From contig NZ_CP121110.1 of NCBI RefSeq assembly GCF_029625315.1, forward strand, positions 2,489,001 to 2,553,000: a DNA stretch of 64,000 nt, in the 5' to 3' direction. The notes beneath the pieces were generated by a model that was given only the letters and a program-made list of their open reading frames with translations, was not told the origin of the DNA and ran no database searches. Source of the DNA: Flavobacterium ginsengisoli (lineage in GTDB: Bacteria; Bacteroidota; Bacteroidia; Flavobacteriales; Flavobacteriaceae). Below, one piece after another: positions 38,026 to 47,073 of this stretch. Position 1 is the stretch's first letter, and each line of letters starts with the position of its first letter. A program made the position numbers and the translations under genes.

Positions 38026-38802
38026 ATGACACAAATAGTTTATGATGGAAGTTATGAAGGCTGGCTCACCGCGGTTTTTGAAATTTACGAGTACAAACTT
38101 AAAGGCATTGTTTTTGCCAAAGAAGAAATTTCAAATACCCTTCTTTTTTCCAATTCCCATTTTGTAACAACAAATGGAGAAAAAGCAAATCGAGTTTTAA
38201 ATGACTTGCAGCAGCGTCTTTCGCATCATGGTTTCAACAATATTTATTTTGCCTTTTTATCTGAATTGGAAAAGATAGAAGAAATCTTGTTTCGATTTGT
38301 CGAATATGCTTTTGCAAGTCCAATTAATATAGAAGGAGATTTAAGCCGAATCGAAGTTTCGAATGTAAAAAAAGCAGCGCATTTAACGGGAAAAGAAAGT
38401 CATAGAATGAAAGCTTTTGTTCGGTTTAAACTAACAAAAGACAATTTATACTATGCCATTGTAGATCCAGATTGCGATGTTTTACCAATTATTGAACAGC
38501 ATTTTAAAAATCGATATTCAGATCAACGCTGGCTAATTTACGACTCCAAACGCAAATACGGAATTTACTACGATCTAGAGAATGTCTCTACTGTCGAAAT
38601 GCAGTTTGAATCGAATGCATCTTCGAGTTTTTTAGCCGAAATAAATGATGAAAACGAGGAGTTTTTTCAGAATTTATGGCGCAACTATTTCTGTAGTGTC
38701 AATATAGAATCGCGAAAAAACACGAAACTTCATATCAAACACATGCCAAAACGATATTGGAAAAATTTGACAGAGAAAATTCCAAACCTCAACAAAAGGT
38801 AA
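38026..38802 (+). CDS. TIGR03915/DUF4130 family DNA-metabolism protein
   Basis: 258 residues: YDGSYEGWLTAVFEIYEYKL opens the domain. AAHLTGKESHRMKAFVRF, YYAIVDPDCDVLPIIEQHFKNRYSDQRWLIYDSKRKYGIYYD and LWRNYFCSVNIESRKNTKLHIKHMPKRYWKNL are its characteristic blocks. In many bacteria this domain is fused to a family 4 uracil-DNA glycosylase. Here it stands alone. The five-base gap from the radical SAM gene implies one operon. Its role in DNA processing is inferred from the fusion partners. Confidence 0.88.
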   Translation: MTQIVYDGSYEGWLTAVFEIYEYKLKGIVFAKEEISNTLLFSNSHFVTTNGEKANRVLNDLQQRLSHHGFNNIYFAFLSELEKIEEILFRFVEYAFASPINIEGDLSRIEVSNVKKAAHLTGKESHRMKAFVRFKLTKDNLYYAIVDPDCDVLPIIEQHFKNRYSDQRWLIYDSKRKYGIYYDLENVSTVEMQFESNASSSFLAEINDENEEFFQNLWRNYFCSVNIESRKNTKLHIKHMPKRYWKNLTEKIPNLNKR

Positions 38803-38804
38803 TT

Positions 38805-40271
38805 TTACTTGCTTTTCTTAAGTGCGTCCAGCAACTCTACCATATCTACCACAGCATAAGTAGAACAATAGTCAGATACGGCATAAGGCAAGATTAAACT
38901 ATTGTTATGAATAATTGCCCCGCAAGAATACACTACATTTGGCACATAACCTTCTCGTTCATCTTCTAAAGGAGAAAGCAACGGTTCTGTAAGTCTTCCT
39001 ATTTCTTTTGAAGGATCATCAAGATCAAATAGCGAAGCTCCAATACAATAACGTCGCATAGTACCAACTCCATGTGTAATAACAAGCCAGCCTTCTTCGG
39101 TCCATAATGGCGAACCGCAATTTCCTATTTGAGTAAGTTCCCAAGTAAATTTAGGCTTTTGCAAAAGAACAGGTGTGTTCCATTGTGTTACTCGATCAGA
39201 ATACATAATATAATTATTCACACCATCAATTCTCGCCAGCATGGCATACTTGCCTTTTATTTTTCGAGGAAATAGAGCTAGATTTTTGTTTTGTGCACCT
39301 TCTCCATGAAGCGGCATAACTCTAAAACTATAAAAATCTTCAGTAGAAATTAACTTCGGCAAAATTGTATGTCCGTTATAAGCTGTATATGTTGCCATAA
39401 CTCTAACAGAGCCATTATCATCAGTAAAACGAACAAAACGCGCATCCTCTATTCCGCGACTTTCAGAATCAGAAATTGGAAAAATGACACGCTCTGTAAT
39501 ATCAGAATCGTGTTTGAACTGCAAATCGTAGAAAGAATTTGCCAACCACAAAATTTCTTCCAGTGCAACTTTTCTTTCTTCACGAATTAAAGGATCTTTT
39601 AAAGCCTCAATCAACATATTTTTAAGAACAGCAAATTCAAATTCTTCAGGAAGATCCTGCATAATCTGAGCAATATATTTATCAGTTGTATGCATCTCAT
39701 ACAGCTTGGTCAAAAATCGTTCTTTATTAAACAATGTTTTATGCTCAATTTCTGCTTGATCAATATGATTTCCTATTTTCATGATATGCAGATTATTGTC
39801 ACGATCTAAAATTGCTCTTCTAAAAACAATCGACGAAATATGACCTTCACCAGTTGCCCGAAATGAAATAATAACGCGTTTTTCTCCAACTTCAAGTCCC
39901 GTCTGGTCAAAATCTTCAACAATAGAAGGATTAAAAATCGCGACCGATTCTATCGCATATTCCATCGTGCAATAAGAGCCAATCAGCATTTTTCGGTCTA
40001 GAGACATCGCTTCATAATCAATTTGCATTGCTTCGATTATTGGTCGTATTCTTTCGCAATGTCTAAAAAATACTGCCGAAATATTTCGGTGTCTTCTAGC
40101 AAATTCACGAAGCGTCTGCTCCAAAGTCTGCAAAACTTGTTTTTCGTCTAGCATCATTATCCGAAGTACCATTTGCTGGGTTCTTTCTTGCCCATTCATA
40201 AAATATCGGGCAACAACTCTTTTGGAATCTGGTAATAATTTTATATTTTTTCGAACAACGGATACTCGCAT
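38805..40271 (-). CDS. Glycoside hydrolase family 130 protein (mannoside phosphorylase type)
   Basis: 488 residues. The N-terminal extension (VRKNIKLLPDSKRVVARYFM) is followed by a five-bladed propeller with FNPSIVEDFDQ, ISFRATGEGHISSIVFRRA, GIEDARFVRF, MATYTAYNGH and LFPRKIKGKYAMLARIDGVNNYIMYS. The last part contains IGNCGSPLWTEEGWLVITHGVG. These blocks match GH130, whose members phosphorolyse or hydrolyse beta-mannosides. It is convergent with the DUF4130 gene, two bases apart, and no other sugar gene adjoins it. The exact substrate cannot be assigned. Confidence 0.85.
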   Translation of the reverse strand: MRVSVVRKNIKLLPDSKRVVARYFMNGQERTQQMVLRIMMLDEKQVLQTLEQTLREFARRHRNISAVFFRHCERIRPIIEAMQIDYEAMSLDRKMLIGSYCTMEYAIESVAIFNPSIVEDFDQTGLEVGEKRVIISFRATGEGHISSIVFRRAILDRDNNLHIMKIGNHIDQAEIEHKTLFNKERFLTKLYEMHTTDKYIAQIMQDLPEEFEFAVLKNMLIEALKDPLIREERKVALEEILWLANSFYDLQFKHDSDITERVIFPISDSESRGIEDARFVRFTDDNGSVRVMATYTAYNGHTILPKLISTEDFYSFRVMPLHGEGAQNKNLALFPRKIKGKYAMLARIDGVNNYIMYSDRVTQWNTPVLLQKPKFTWELTQIGNCGSPLWTEEGWLVITHGVGTMRRYCIGASLFDLDDPSKEIGRLTEPLLSPLEDEREGYVPNVVYSCGAIIHNNSLILPYAVSDYCSTYAVVDMVELLDALKKSK

Positions 40272-40458
40272 AATTAGTTTTTTTAAGGCAACAACTCTTA
40301 GGAATTATTTATAACACAACAAGTTACTAAAATTTGTTAAAGAAAAAAACTTAATTTTTTATTAAAACTTCGAATTAGCCTATAATTTCAGGTTTGTTCA
40401 CACGGCTTTGATCAAAAGTTTTTTTCATAATTTCGTCTCAGACCACTAACACAAAACA

Positions 40459-40998
40459 ATGAAGAATAAAGTTAAATTTTTGAGGGAAGAAAAAAACATG
40501 ACTCAAAATGAACTTGCCGAAAAATCTGGCCTTTCTCTACGAACGATTCAGAGAATTGAAGCTGGAAGTATTCTTAAAGGTTTTACATTAAAAACTATTG
40601 CCGAAGCTTTAGAAACCGATCTTGAAAACCTCATTTTTAAAAAGGAAAATATTCAAATCGAAAGAGCAAAACTTATTAATCTTTCTGTTTTATCTGGACT
40701 TATAATTCCGTTTGGAAGCGTTATTTTTCCTTTAATATTATCTTATAAAACCAAAGATGCTACAAACAAAGAATTAGGAAAACAAATTGTAAGCCTTCAA
40801 ATTATTTTAAGCCTTTTACTTTCCGTTTTAATGATTGCAAGTCCGTTTATTCAAAAGTCTTTTGTTCTAAAATTTCCGCTTTTCATTATTCCTTTAATTG
40901 CAATTCTTAGTCTAAAACTTCTTATTGTTATTCTAAACGGAATTAGTTTAAACCAAAAACAAGATTTAGCTATAAAACTGAAAAACAACTTTTTATAA
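40459..40998 (+). CDS. XRE-type HTH protein with membrane domain
   Basis: 179 residues. The N-terminal Cro/C1 helix-turn-helix (KVKFLREEKNMTQNELAEKSGLSLRTIQRIEAG, residues 3-35) is followed by a membrane part with four hydrophobic helices (about 70-160, including LINLSVLSGLIIPFGSVIFPLIL). The layout, a DNA-binding head and a DUF4870-like membrane tail, is seen in several Bacteroidota proteins of unknown signal. It lies 82 bases before a retropepsin-like gene. Confidence 0.82.
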   Translation: MKNKVKFLREEKNMTQNELAEKSGLSLRTIQRIEAGSILKGFTLKTIAEALETDLENLIFKKENIQIERAKLINLSVLSGLIIPFGSVIFPLILSYKTKDATNKELGKQIVSLQIILSLLLSVLMIASPFIQKSFVLKFPLFIIPLIAILSLKLLIVILNGISLNQKQDLAIKLKNNFL

Positions 40999-41080
40999 TT
41001 AAAGTCATAAAAATGACGTAAAACTGTCGTATTGTTTTTGCACGAAAATCGGAATCTAAACCCGAATCTTGCAGGAAAAA

Positions 41081-42025
41081 ATGACCATGAAATTATTTAA
41101 GAAAATTGCCGTTGTATTTCTCGCCAGTATCGTTTTATTCTTATTTGGAGGATATTTATATTTCCGACACAAATTCAATCCGCCTGAGAATTATTTGAAG
41201 GTTTCTGGAATTGCCGAAAACATTCCAGTTAAATGGATTTCTAGCAATGAAAACCCCCATTCTGCTTTGCTTTTGCCAATAAAAATTGACGGAATCAATC
41301 AAACCTTTTTTATGCAGTTTGATTCGGGTTCAGCGACAACGGTTTTCTACAAAAAATCATTAGAGTCGATTGCTAAAAAGTTTCAAAATCAGCTAAAAAT
41401 TGATACTAAAAAGAATGAAATTTCAAGTTCTTTTTCAATCGGAAATATGAAAATTGTTTCCAATACTTTTGAAGTTTTGAATTATGGAGAAGAAATCAGT
41501 TTTGACAATCCAAATGCTGAAAATAGTATTGGAACAATTGGAACCGATTTATTAGAAAAACGAGTTACGGTTTTAGATTTCAAAAACAATCAATGTTCAT
41601 TTATAGAGAAAATTCAAGAAAATGATTTTTCTGATTTTGAATTCAAAAAACGCAAAATTTTAATCCCTTCGATTATAGAAAATGAAAATCTAAAACTATT
41701 ATACGATTCTGGAACAAGCGGTTACGAACTGATAACTACAAAAGAAATTTGGCGACAATACAGACTTAAAAACAGCGCAGTAAAAACCGAAAAAGGGAAT
41801 TCTTGGGGAAATACATTGTATGTTTATTCTGCTTCCGCGAAAAAGAAAATACAATTTGATAAATTGACTTTGAACCTTTCTGAAGTTACATATATAGAAG
41901 GCACTTCAGACCTTCAAAAATTCTTAATGAAGCGTTCTGGAATGCAGGGAATGATTGGCAACAAACTTTTCCTCAATCACAAACTTATTTTGGATTGTAA
42001 AAACGAAAAATTTAGATTAGAATAA
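41081..42025 (+). CDS. Membrane-anchored retropepsin-like aspartyl protease family protein
   Basis: About 314 residues with an N-terminal anchor (KKIAVVFLASIVLFLFGGYLYF). Two catalytic-type motifs are present in the expected halves: QFDSGSATTVFY (about residue 85) and LYDSGTSGYELI (about 210). SIGTIGTDLLEKRVTVLDFKNNQCSFIE and GMQGMIGNKLFLNHKLILDCKNEKF are the corresponding later strands. This supports a pepsin-like bilobal fold facing the periplasm, although both motifs have Ser where most enzymes have Thr. Starts at 41081 or 41087 are both possible. Confidence 0.75.
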   Translation: MTMKLFKKIAVVFLASIVLFLFGGYLYFRHKFNPPENYLKVSGIAENIPVKWISSNENPHSALLLPIKIDGINQTFFMQFDSGSATTVFYKKSLESIAKKFQNQLKIDTKKNEISSSFSIGNMKIVSNTFEVLNYGEEISFDNPNAENSIGTIGTDLLEKRVTVLDFKNNQCSFIEKIQENDFSDFEFKKRKILIPSIIENENLKLLYDSGTSGYELITTKEIWRQYRLKNSAVKTEKGNSWGNTLYVYSASAKKKIQFDKLTLNLSEVTYIEGTSDLQKFLMKRSGMQGMIGNKLFLNHKLILDCKNEKFRLE

Positions 42026-42053
42026 AAGTAAAATTTTGCAATACTAAACTGTT

Positions 42054-42296
42054 TTAAGAATTGATTTTAATGATGTTTTTAACATTCTCAATAAAACTTT
42101 CGGTGTCTTTAATTTCTTGTTTTATCAGCTGGTGATGTTCAGCCAAATTGTGCTGTTCCATCATATCCTTTTTCAGATATTTAATCATCGATTCTAGACT
42201 TCTCACATCGTTTTGATCTTGTCTTTTTAATTCGCGTTGTTTGCTTTCTAGATATTTTAAAGTCTCTTTTAACTTTTGAACGTTTAATTTCCCCAA
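42054..42296 (-). CDS. Small coiled-coil protein
   Basis: About 80 residues and almost entirely predicted coiled coil, with heptads such as LKETLKYLESKQRELKRQD, MIKYLKKDMMEQHNL and IKQEIKDTESFIENVKNIIK. The first codon in frame is TTG at 42294-42296. A later ATG would shorten it to the second half. No family recognised. It could form an operon with the 28-codon frame just upstream. Confidence 0.55.
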   Translation of the reverse strand: MGKLNVQKLKETLKYLESKQRELKRQDQNDVRSLESMIKYLKKDMMEQHNLAEHHQLIKQEIKDTESFIENVKNIIKINS

Positions 42297-42301
42297 CCTA
42301 T

Positions 42302-42695
42302 TATTTTTAATAATTTATAAAAAAACAATAGCCAAAAATGCGGTAAGATTCAATATGCTCCAAAAACCAATACCATTCGAATTTACCTCATTCTTAGCCA
42401 TTGTTACCGATATCTACGTGCAAATTGATTTTTTGGATTTCAGTTTTTTCAGTTTTTTTAAATAATTCTTTTCTAACAAAATAAATATCTGTTTTTCAAT
42501 ACTTTAATCAAGAAAATAGAAGAAAGAAAAATTTTATTTTTTGTAATGAAGACAAATTGTTTATCAAAAACACAACTTTCAGAGCATCAAAAAGTTACCT
42601 AAAATCAGCTAAAATTGTGAATATCTATTTAAAGTTTTAACTGTTTATTTTGCAGTATAATCTATCTTTGACATCCTTAAAAATTAAATAAAGAG
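42302..42695. other. Long AT-rich intergenic stretch
   Basis: 394 bases between two divergent genes. Apart from the 28-codon minus-strand frame at 42315-42401 I see only A/T-rich sequence, a TTTTTCAGTTTTTT near-repeat around 42440-42460, and no hairpin or repeat worth naming. Confidence 0.5.
42315..42401 (-). CDS. Possible 28-residue single-span membrane peptide
   Basis: ATG at 42399-42401 opens a 28-codon frame: MAKNEVNSNGIGFWSILNLT, then AFLAIVFL and stop. A polar N-terminus followed by a hydrophobic helix is typical of small membrane peptides. It is directly upstream of the coiled-coil gene. No homologue is known to me and no strong ribosome binding site is visible, so it stays tentative. 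Confidence 0.3.
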   Translation of the reverse strand: MAKNEVNSNGIGFWSILNLTAFLAIVFL

Positions 42696-43244
42696 ATGAG
42701 CGCAATTTGGTACGAATGCAAAGTAAAATATAGAAAAACAGATGAAACTGGAGGACAAAAAGTTTTAACCGAGCCTTATTTGGTTGATGCTTTGTCTTAT
42801 ACGGAAGCTGAAAAAAGAATGACTGAAGAAATGGTCGCGTACACTAGCGAAGAATTTAAAATCACAGCTATTAAAGTGGCAAATTATGCCGAAATTCATC
42901 CTTTTGAAAATGCAGACAGATGGTTTAAATCTAAAATCACTTTAATTGCTTACGATGAAGAAAGTGGAAAAGAAAGAAAAACAAGCATGTATATGCTGGT
43001 TCAAGCAAATGATGTTCGCGAAGCTTATGACAACACACTTCATATAATGAAAAATACAATGGGAGAATATTCTATTCCTGCTATTTCAGAAACGGCAATT
43101 ATGGATGTTTTTCCTTATTTCAGCGGTGAAGAGGGCGAAACAGAAATGTTGGAAAGATTTAATACTTTAAAAGCTTCTAAACCAGAAAAACCAGAAGCAG
43201 AAATGATTGACCATATGGAATTTGAAACTGCTGTCGAGGAATAA
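42696..43244 (+). CDS. DUF4494 domain-containing protein
   Basis: 182 residues. MSAIWYECKVKYRKTDETGG, LVDALSYTEAEKRM and DRWFKSKITLIAYDEESGKERKTSMYMLVQANDVREAYDNTLHIMK follow the DUF4494 family, which is widespread in Bacteroidota and of unknown function. The C-terminus is acidic. No membrane segment. A GCTTCAGA-family terminator follows. Confidence 0.85.
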   Translation: MSAIWYECKVKYRKTDETGGQKVLTEPYLVDALSYTEAEKRMTEEMVAYTSEEFKITAIKVANYAEIHPFENADRWFKSKITLIAYDEESGKERKTSMYMLVQANDVREAYDNTLHIMKNTMGEYSIPAISETAIMDVFPYFSGEEGETEMLERFNTLKASKPEKPEAEMIDHMEFETAVEE

Positions 43245-43266
43245 TATCCTAAAAAACATAAAAACG

Positions 43267-43297
43267 AAAAGCTTCAGAATAATCTGAAGCTTTTTTT
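43267..43297. terminator. Terminator of the GCTTCAGA family
   Basis: AAAAGCTTCAGAATAATCTG continues to AAGC and a T tract. The hairpin lies between convergent genes and may serve both. Confidence 0.8.
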
Positions 43298-43310
43298 ATT
43301 TTGGCCAATT

Positions 43311-43730
43311 TTAATAAAGCATTTTTGCCAATGGTGTTACTGCCGAAGCTGATTTGGGCAATAAAGCTGTTAAGGCATCAAATTGTGTCGGACTAATATT
43401 TTTTTTCATTTTGGATATAAAAGACTCTCTAGTGGTGGTCATTTTAGAAGTATAACTTGCTTTGTCTGTAGCCATTGCAGGCAAAATATTCTTCTTTTTA
43501 TTTAGAGTTTCATTTACCAATGAATTTACAACCGGTTTTTGAGCATCGGTTAATTTCAATTTTGGAGAAAGTACTCCCATAACCTGATTCGCGATACTAG
43601 CAACATCAAAAGCGGGTACTGCCGTTGTCGATGCTTTACTGGCCGCTTTTGTAACGTCTCCTATGCTTTGTGCATTTGCAAGTGAAATTGTCCCTAAAAA
43701 GACAACTAAAATCAATAATTTCTTTTTCAT
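43311..43730 (-). CDS. Small secreted Ala/Ser/Thr-rich protein
   Basis: About 139 residues from the ATG at 43730, chosen because it opens a clear signal peptide (MKKKLLILVVFLGTISLANAQ). The mature part is helical: VTKAASKASTTAVPAFDVAS, IANQVMGVLSPKLKLTDAQK, then NKKKNILPAMATDKASY and SKMKKNISPTQFDALTALLP. It looks like the soluble heptad-rich proteins Flavobacterium exports, but no named family can be given. Confidence 0.7.
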   Translation of the reverse strand: MKKKLLILVVFLGTISLANAQSIGDVTKAASKASTTAVPAFDVASIANQVMGVLSPKLKLTDAQKPVVNSLVNETLNKKKNILPAMATDKASYTSKMTTTRESFISKMKKNISPTQFDALTALLPKSASAVTPLAKMLY

Positions 43731-43960
43731 GGTATTTGCTTTTAAAGTTATTTGCTTGATACTAAAGGTAATAAAAATGTTAGTCCAATTCACATTTTAA
43801 AACCTTAAACACTTAAATATCTGAACTTTAAACCATTTAATCCCGAAATATTTCAGATGTTCAAAAATCAAAATAAGTCCTATCTTAGCTACAGAATCAT
43901 GCGTTGATTTAAAACCAATTGCAACCTAAAAGTCAAACAAACCTAAAAGCCAAAATCTAC

Positions 43961-45494
43961 ATGACCAAAAAAAACCTGATTTTATTCGGATTTATAATTC
44001 TAAAATTCATTCTGCAATATGTCTTAATCAGTCCCGAATATGATTTGCAGCGCGACGAATATCTACATCTGGATCAAGCAAATCATCTGGCTTGGGGTTA
44101 TTTATCTGTTCCTCCGGTTACGTCTTGGTTTTCGTATACTATTCTTTTGCTTGGAAATTCGGTTTTCTGGGTAAAGTTCTTCCCTGCTCTATTTGGTGCT
44201 TTAACGCTTTTAATTGTCTGGAAAACTATTGAACTTCTCAAAGGCAATCTTTACGCTTTAATACTCGGAGCTTTGTGTGTTTTGCTTTCATGTCTACTGC
44301 GTTTAAACATGCTCTATCAGCCAAACTCGCTCGATATTTTATGTTGGACCGCACTTTATTATGCTTTAATTCAATATCTGACTTCAGAAAATACAAAATG
44401 GCTTTATTTTGGCAGCTGTAATTTTCGCTTTTGGTTTCTTGAATAAGTACAATATCGTGTTTTTATTACTCGGATTAGTTCCTGCTATTTTGCTTTCTAA
44501 ACAAAGAAAAATACTAGCAAAAAAAGAATTCTATTTTGCTCTAATTTTAGGATTGGTTTTAATTCTACCCAATTTGTATTGGCAATACAGCAATCATTTT
44601 CCAATTGTGCATCACATGAAAGAATTGGCGAAAACGCAATTGGTAAATGTAGATTTAGGTGATTTTCTAAAAGAACAAATTCTATTTTTTGTTGGCGGAT
44701 TATTTGTGATTCTAGCTGGACTTTATGCGGTTTTATTCTATCAGCCTTTCAGAAAATATCAGCTCTTTTTTGCATCATTTGTTTTCACACTTTTAATTTT
44801 TATTTACTTCAAAGCAAAAGCCTATTACGTGATTGGATTATATCCTATTTATCTTGCTTTTGGAGCCGCTTATATTTCAGAAATGATAAATAACGGATGG
44901 AAACGTTTTTTAAAACCTATTTTCATTCTGATTCCGCTATTGCTTTTTATTCCCATTTATCATGTTGCTTTTCCAAATAAAAGTCCAGAATATATGGTTG
45001 CACATTCAGAACCGTACAAAAAACTGGGACTGCTTCGTTGGGAAGACGGAAAAGATCATCATCTTCCTCAGGATTTTGCCGATATGCTAGGTTGGAAAGA
45101 ATTGGCTAGAAAAACAGATTCGCTTTATGCCTTGCTCCCAAATCAAAAAGAAACTATTGTACTTTGCGATAATTACGGACAAGCCGGAGCGATTAATTAT
45201 TATTCTAAAAAAGGAATTAAAGCTGTTTCTTTCAATGCCGATTATCTAAATTGGTTTGATCTTAGCATTAAGTATAAAAATCTCATTCGTGTTAAAGATT
45301 TTGAAGAAAACGAGAAAGAAATGAAAGAAACAAGTCCGTATTTTGAGTCTGCTGTTATTGGCGGTCAAGTCACAAATCAATACGCTAGAGGATATGGCGC
45401 TACAATTTTTGTTTTCAGGAATGCAAAAGTCGATATCAATAAGAGATTAGAGCAAGAAATCAACGAAGAGAAAAACAAGATTATAAATGATTAA
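43961..45494 (+). CDS. GT39/ArnT-like membrane glycosyltransferase, frameshifted
   Basis: A polytopic protein of the dolichyl-phosphate-mannose/ArnT superfamily, which moves lipid-linked sugars outside the inner membrane. Typical signs are DLQRDEYLHLDQANHLAWGYLSVPPVTSWF (loop with acidic residues after the first helix), about ten membrane helices and a C-terminal soluble domain. The ATG at 43961 is the best start. The frame breaks near 44405-44412 beside a GCAGC. Removing one T or G restores KWLY(L/F)AAVIFAFGFLNKYNIV, giving about 510 residues. Its stop overlaps the next gene by eight bases. Confidence 0.85.
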
Positions 45495-46011
45495 TTTCAA
45501 GGATTTATCTTATTTGCAAACCGGAAATACTAAACAGCAAGCTGCATTTACTGTTTTAACCCAATATAGAGTTCTAGAAAATCTTGTCGCATTTGATCCT
45601 ATTTTGGTTGGCACGATTCCGATAAATATTGATATCGAAAACAGTGATTTGGATATTATCTGTTACTGGAAAAACAAATCTAATTTTATTGATAAGGTAA
45701 AAAAACTGTTTGAAAAAGAAGATCGTTTTACCATTCGAGAAGACCTCATTAATGATCAAGAATCTGTTATTGCAAATTTCTTTATTGATGCTTTTGAAAT
45801 CGAAATCTTTGGACAAAATATACCAACCGAACATCAAAATGGCTATAAACATATGGTAATCGAGCACCAAATTTTAAGCTCAAAAGACGAAAACTTCAGA
45901 TTGGAGATCATAAAACTAAAAGAAAGTGGCATAAAAACCGAACCTGCATTTGGCTTGCTATTAGGCTTAGAAGGAAACGTTTACAAAGAATTATTGAAAT
46001 ATAAAGTATAA
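45487..46011 (+). CDS. DUF4269 nucleotidyltransferase-fold protein
   Basis: 174 residues. LSYLQTGNTKQQAAFTVLTQ, LVGTIPINIDIENSDLDIIC (G...D-D strand typical of nucleotidyltransferase folds), IDAFEIEIFGQNIPTEHQNG and PAFGLLLGLEGNVYKELL follow the DUF4269 pattern. The GTIPI...SDLDI block suggests a minimal nucleotidyltransferase. Activity is not demonstrated. Translation is probably coupled to the upstream transferase. Confidence 0.82.
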   Translation: MINFKDLSYLQTGNTKQQAAFTVLTQYRVLENLVAFDPILVGTIPINIDIENSDLDIICYWKNKSNFIDKVKKLFEKEDRFTIREDLINDQESVIANFFIDAFEIEIFGQNIPTEHQNGYKHMVIEHQILSSKDENFRLEIIKLKESGIKTEPAFGLLLGLEGNVYKELLKYKV

Positions 46012-46059
46012 GAAAAAACATTGTTTTTAAAAATTATAAAAAATAAAGTACTAAAATTA

Positions 46060-46090
46060 TTTGCATAACCGCATTTAGTGTGTATCTTTG
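46060..46090 (+). promoter_or_regulatory. Promoter of tRNA-fMet copy 2
   Basis: TTTG (46060-46063), exactly 19 bases, then TATCTTTG (46083-46090): a full match to the Bacteroidota primary promoter consensus. Confidence 0.85.
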
Positions 46091-46102
46091 CACCCGAAAC
46101 AT

Positions 46103-46175
46103 CGCGGGATAGAGCAGTAGGCAGCTCGTCGGGCTCATAACCCGAAGGTCACAGGTTCGAGTCCTGTTCCCGCTA
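46103..46175 (+). tRNA. Initiator tRNA-fMet (CAT), copy 2
   Basis: Identical to copy 1 over the tRNA and over 98 bases from the -7 box to CTACTAAG. It has the same initiator hallmarks: no Watson-Crick pair at 1:72 and three G:C pairs next to the anticodon loop. Its terminator is a different hairpin. Confidence 0.95.
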
Positions 46176-46180
46176 CTAAG

Positions 46181-46211
46181 AAAAACACCACTTATTACAA
46201 GTGGTGTTTTT
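46181..46211 (+). terminator. Terminator of tRNA-fMet copy 2
   Basis: Arms AAAAACACCACTT and AAGTGGTGTTTTT with a five-base loop and T tract. It is unrelated in sequence to the hairpin behind copy 1. Confidence 0.85.
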
Positions 46212-46233
46212 TTGTTTATAGCATTTTGTAATT

Positions 46234-46464
46234 ATGGATGAATTTGTTGTCTACATTCTTTATTCTGAAAAATTCAAGAAAACTTATACTGGATTTACTT
46301 CCAATTTAATTGAAAGATTTAAATCTCATAATTTTCTTGAAACGAAAGGTTATACTCCAAAATATAGACCTTGGGCAGTAATTTATGTTGAGTTTTTTAA
46401 TTCAAAATCTGAAGCTATGAAAAGAGAAAAATATCTACAACCAATATTCCAATTTTTTTTCTGA
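46234..46464 (+). CDS. GIY-YIG nuclease-like protein, C-terminally truncated
   Basis: 76 residues beginning FVVYILYSEKFKKTYTGFTS, the GIY-YIG motif in its VYILYS...YTGFT form, then NLIERFKSHN and the usual KSEAMKREKYL. Relatives of this UvrC/YhbQ-like type normally continue for about 15-20 residues with a glycine-containing basic motif. Here the frame runs into QPIFQFFF encoded by the opposite-strand neighbour's end. The gene is probably broken at about 46437 by a recombination or insertion event next to tRNA-fMet. Confidence 0.7.
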   Translation: MDEFVVYILYSEKFKKTYTGFTSNLIERFKSHNFLETKGYTPKYRPWAVIYVEFFNSKSEAMKREKYLQPIFQFFF

Positions 46465-47073
46465 GTAGTAAGGCCCATAAAAAATTTGAACTTCTCTTTT
46501 TCCTGCTTTCGGAATCAAAAATGAGATTTTTATTTTTCCAGTTCGATTATCAATCAAGGTTAAGATTTTTACATATTTTTCAAGTATTACCCCTTCTTTT
46601 TGAGCCATTTTTATTATTTTCCTTGACTTTCGTATTGTTCTTTTAGTAGGTGAACAACCAAAAACTGCTTTATATTTTCTTGGTTGAATAGAGTCCAAAA
46701 CCTTTTTATTGAGAACAGGTTCTATAAAATTTTCGTAATCGTTAAAGCTTACCCCAATTTCTCTATTATCATTTTCGTAAGAATAGATATGATCATTATC
46801 AAAAAGAAAATCTTCATAAATTCCATATTTTCTTTCTAAGAAATTATATCCCTCAACTATTAAAATTGTCGAACCTGTTGTGTCAATTCGCTTTTGTGTT
46901 TGATACTCTTCTCTTTTTGAAATTAACAATTTGAAACACTTTATTTGTTCTGGTTCTAACTCGTTTTTTATTGAGTCTAAAGCTTTAATTGCAACTTCAT
47001 TCCAACTGCTTTTCTTTTGTGCAAAAGATAGAATCGAAATTAGTAACATTAATATTGGCATGCTTTTTCTCAT
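46435..47073 (-). CDS. Secreted protein of unknown function, 212 residues
   Basis: A signal peptide (MRKSMPILMLLISILSFAQ) is followed by a soluble domain: WNEVAIKALDSIKNELEPEQ, LIVEGYNFLERKYGIYEDF, VLDSIQPRKYKAVFGCSPTK. No family recognised. The 3' end overlaps the truncated GIY-YIG frame on the other strand by 30 bases. Confidence 0.65.
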   Translation of the reverse strand: MRKSMPILMLLISILSFAQKKSSWNEVAIKALDSIKNELEPEQIKCFKLLISKREEYQTQKRIDTTGSTILIVEGYNFLERKYGIYEDFLFDNDHIYSYENDNREIGVSFNDYENFIEPVLNKKVLDSIQPRKYKAVFGCSPTKRTIRKSRKIIKMAQKEGVILEKYVKILTLIDNRTGKIKISFLIPKAGKREVQIFYGPYYSEKKLEYWL

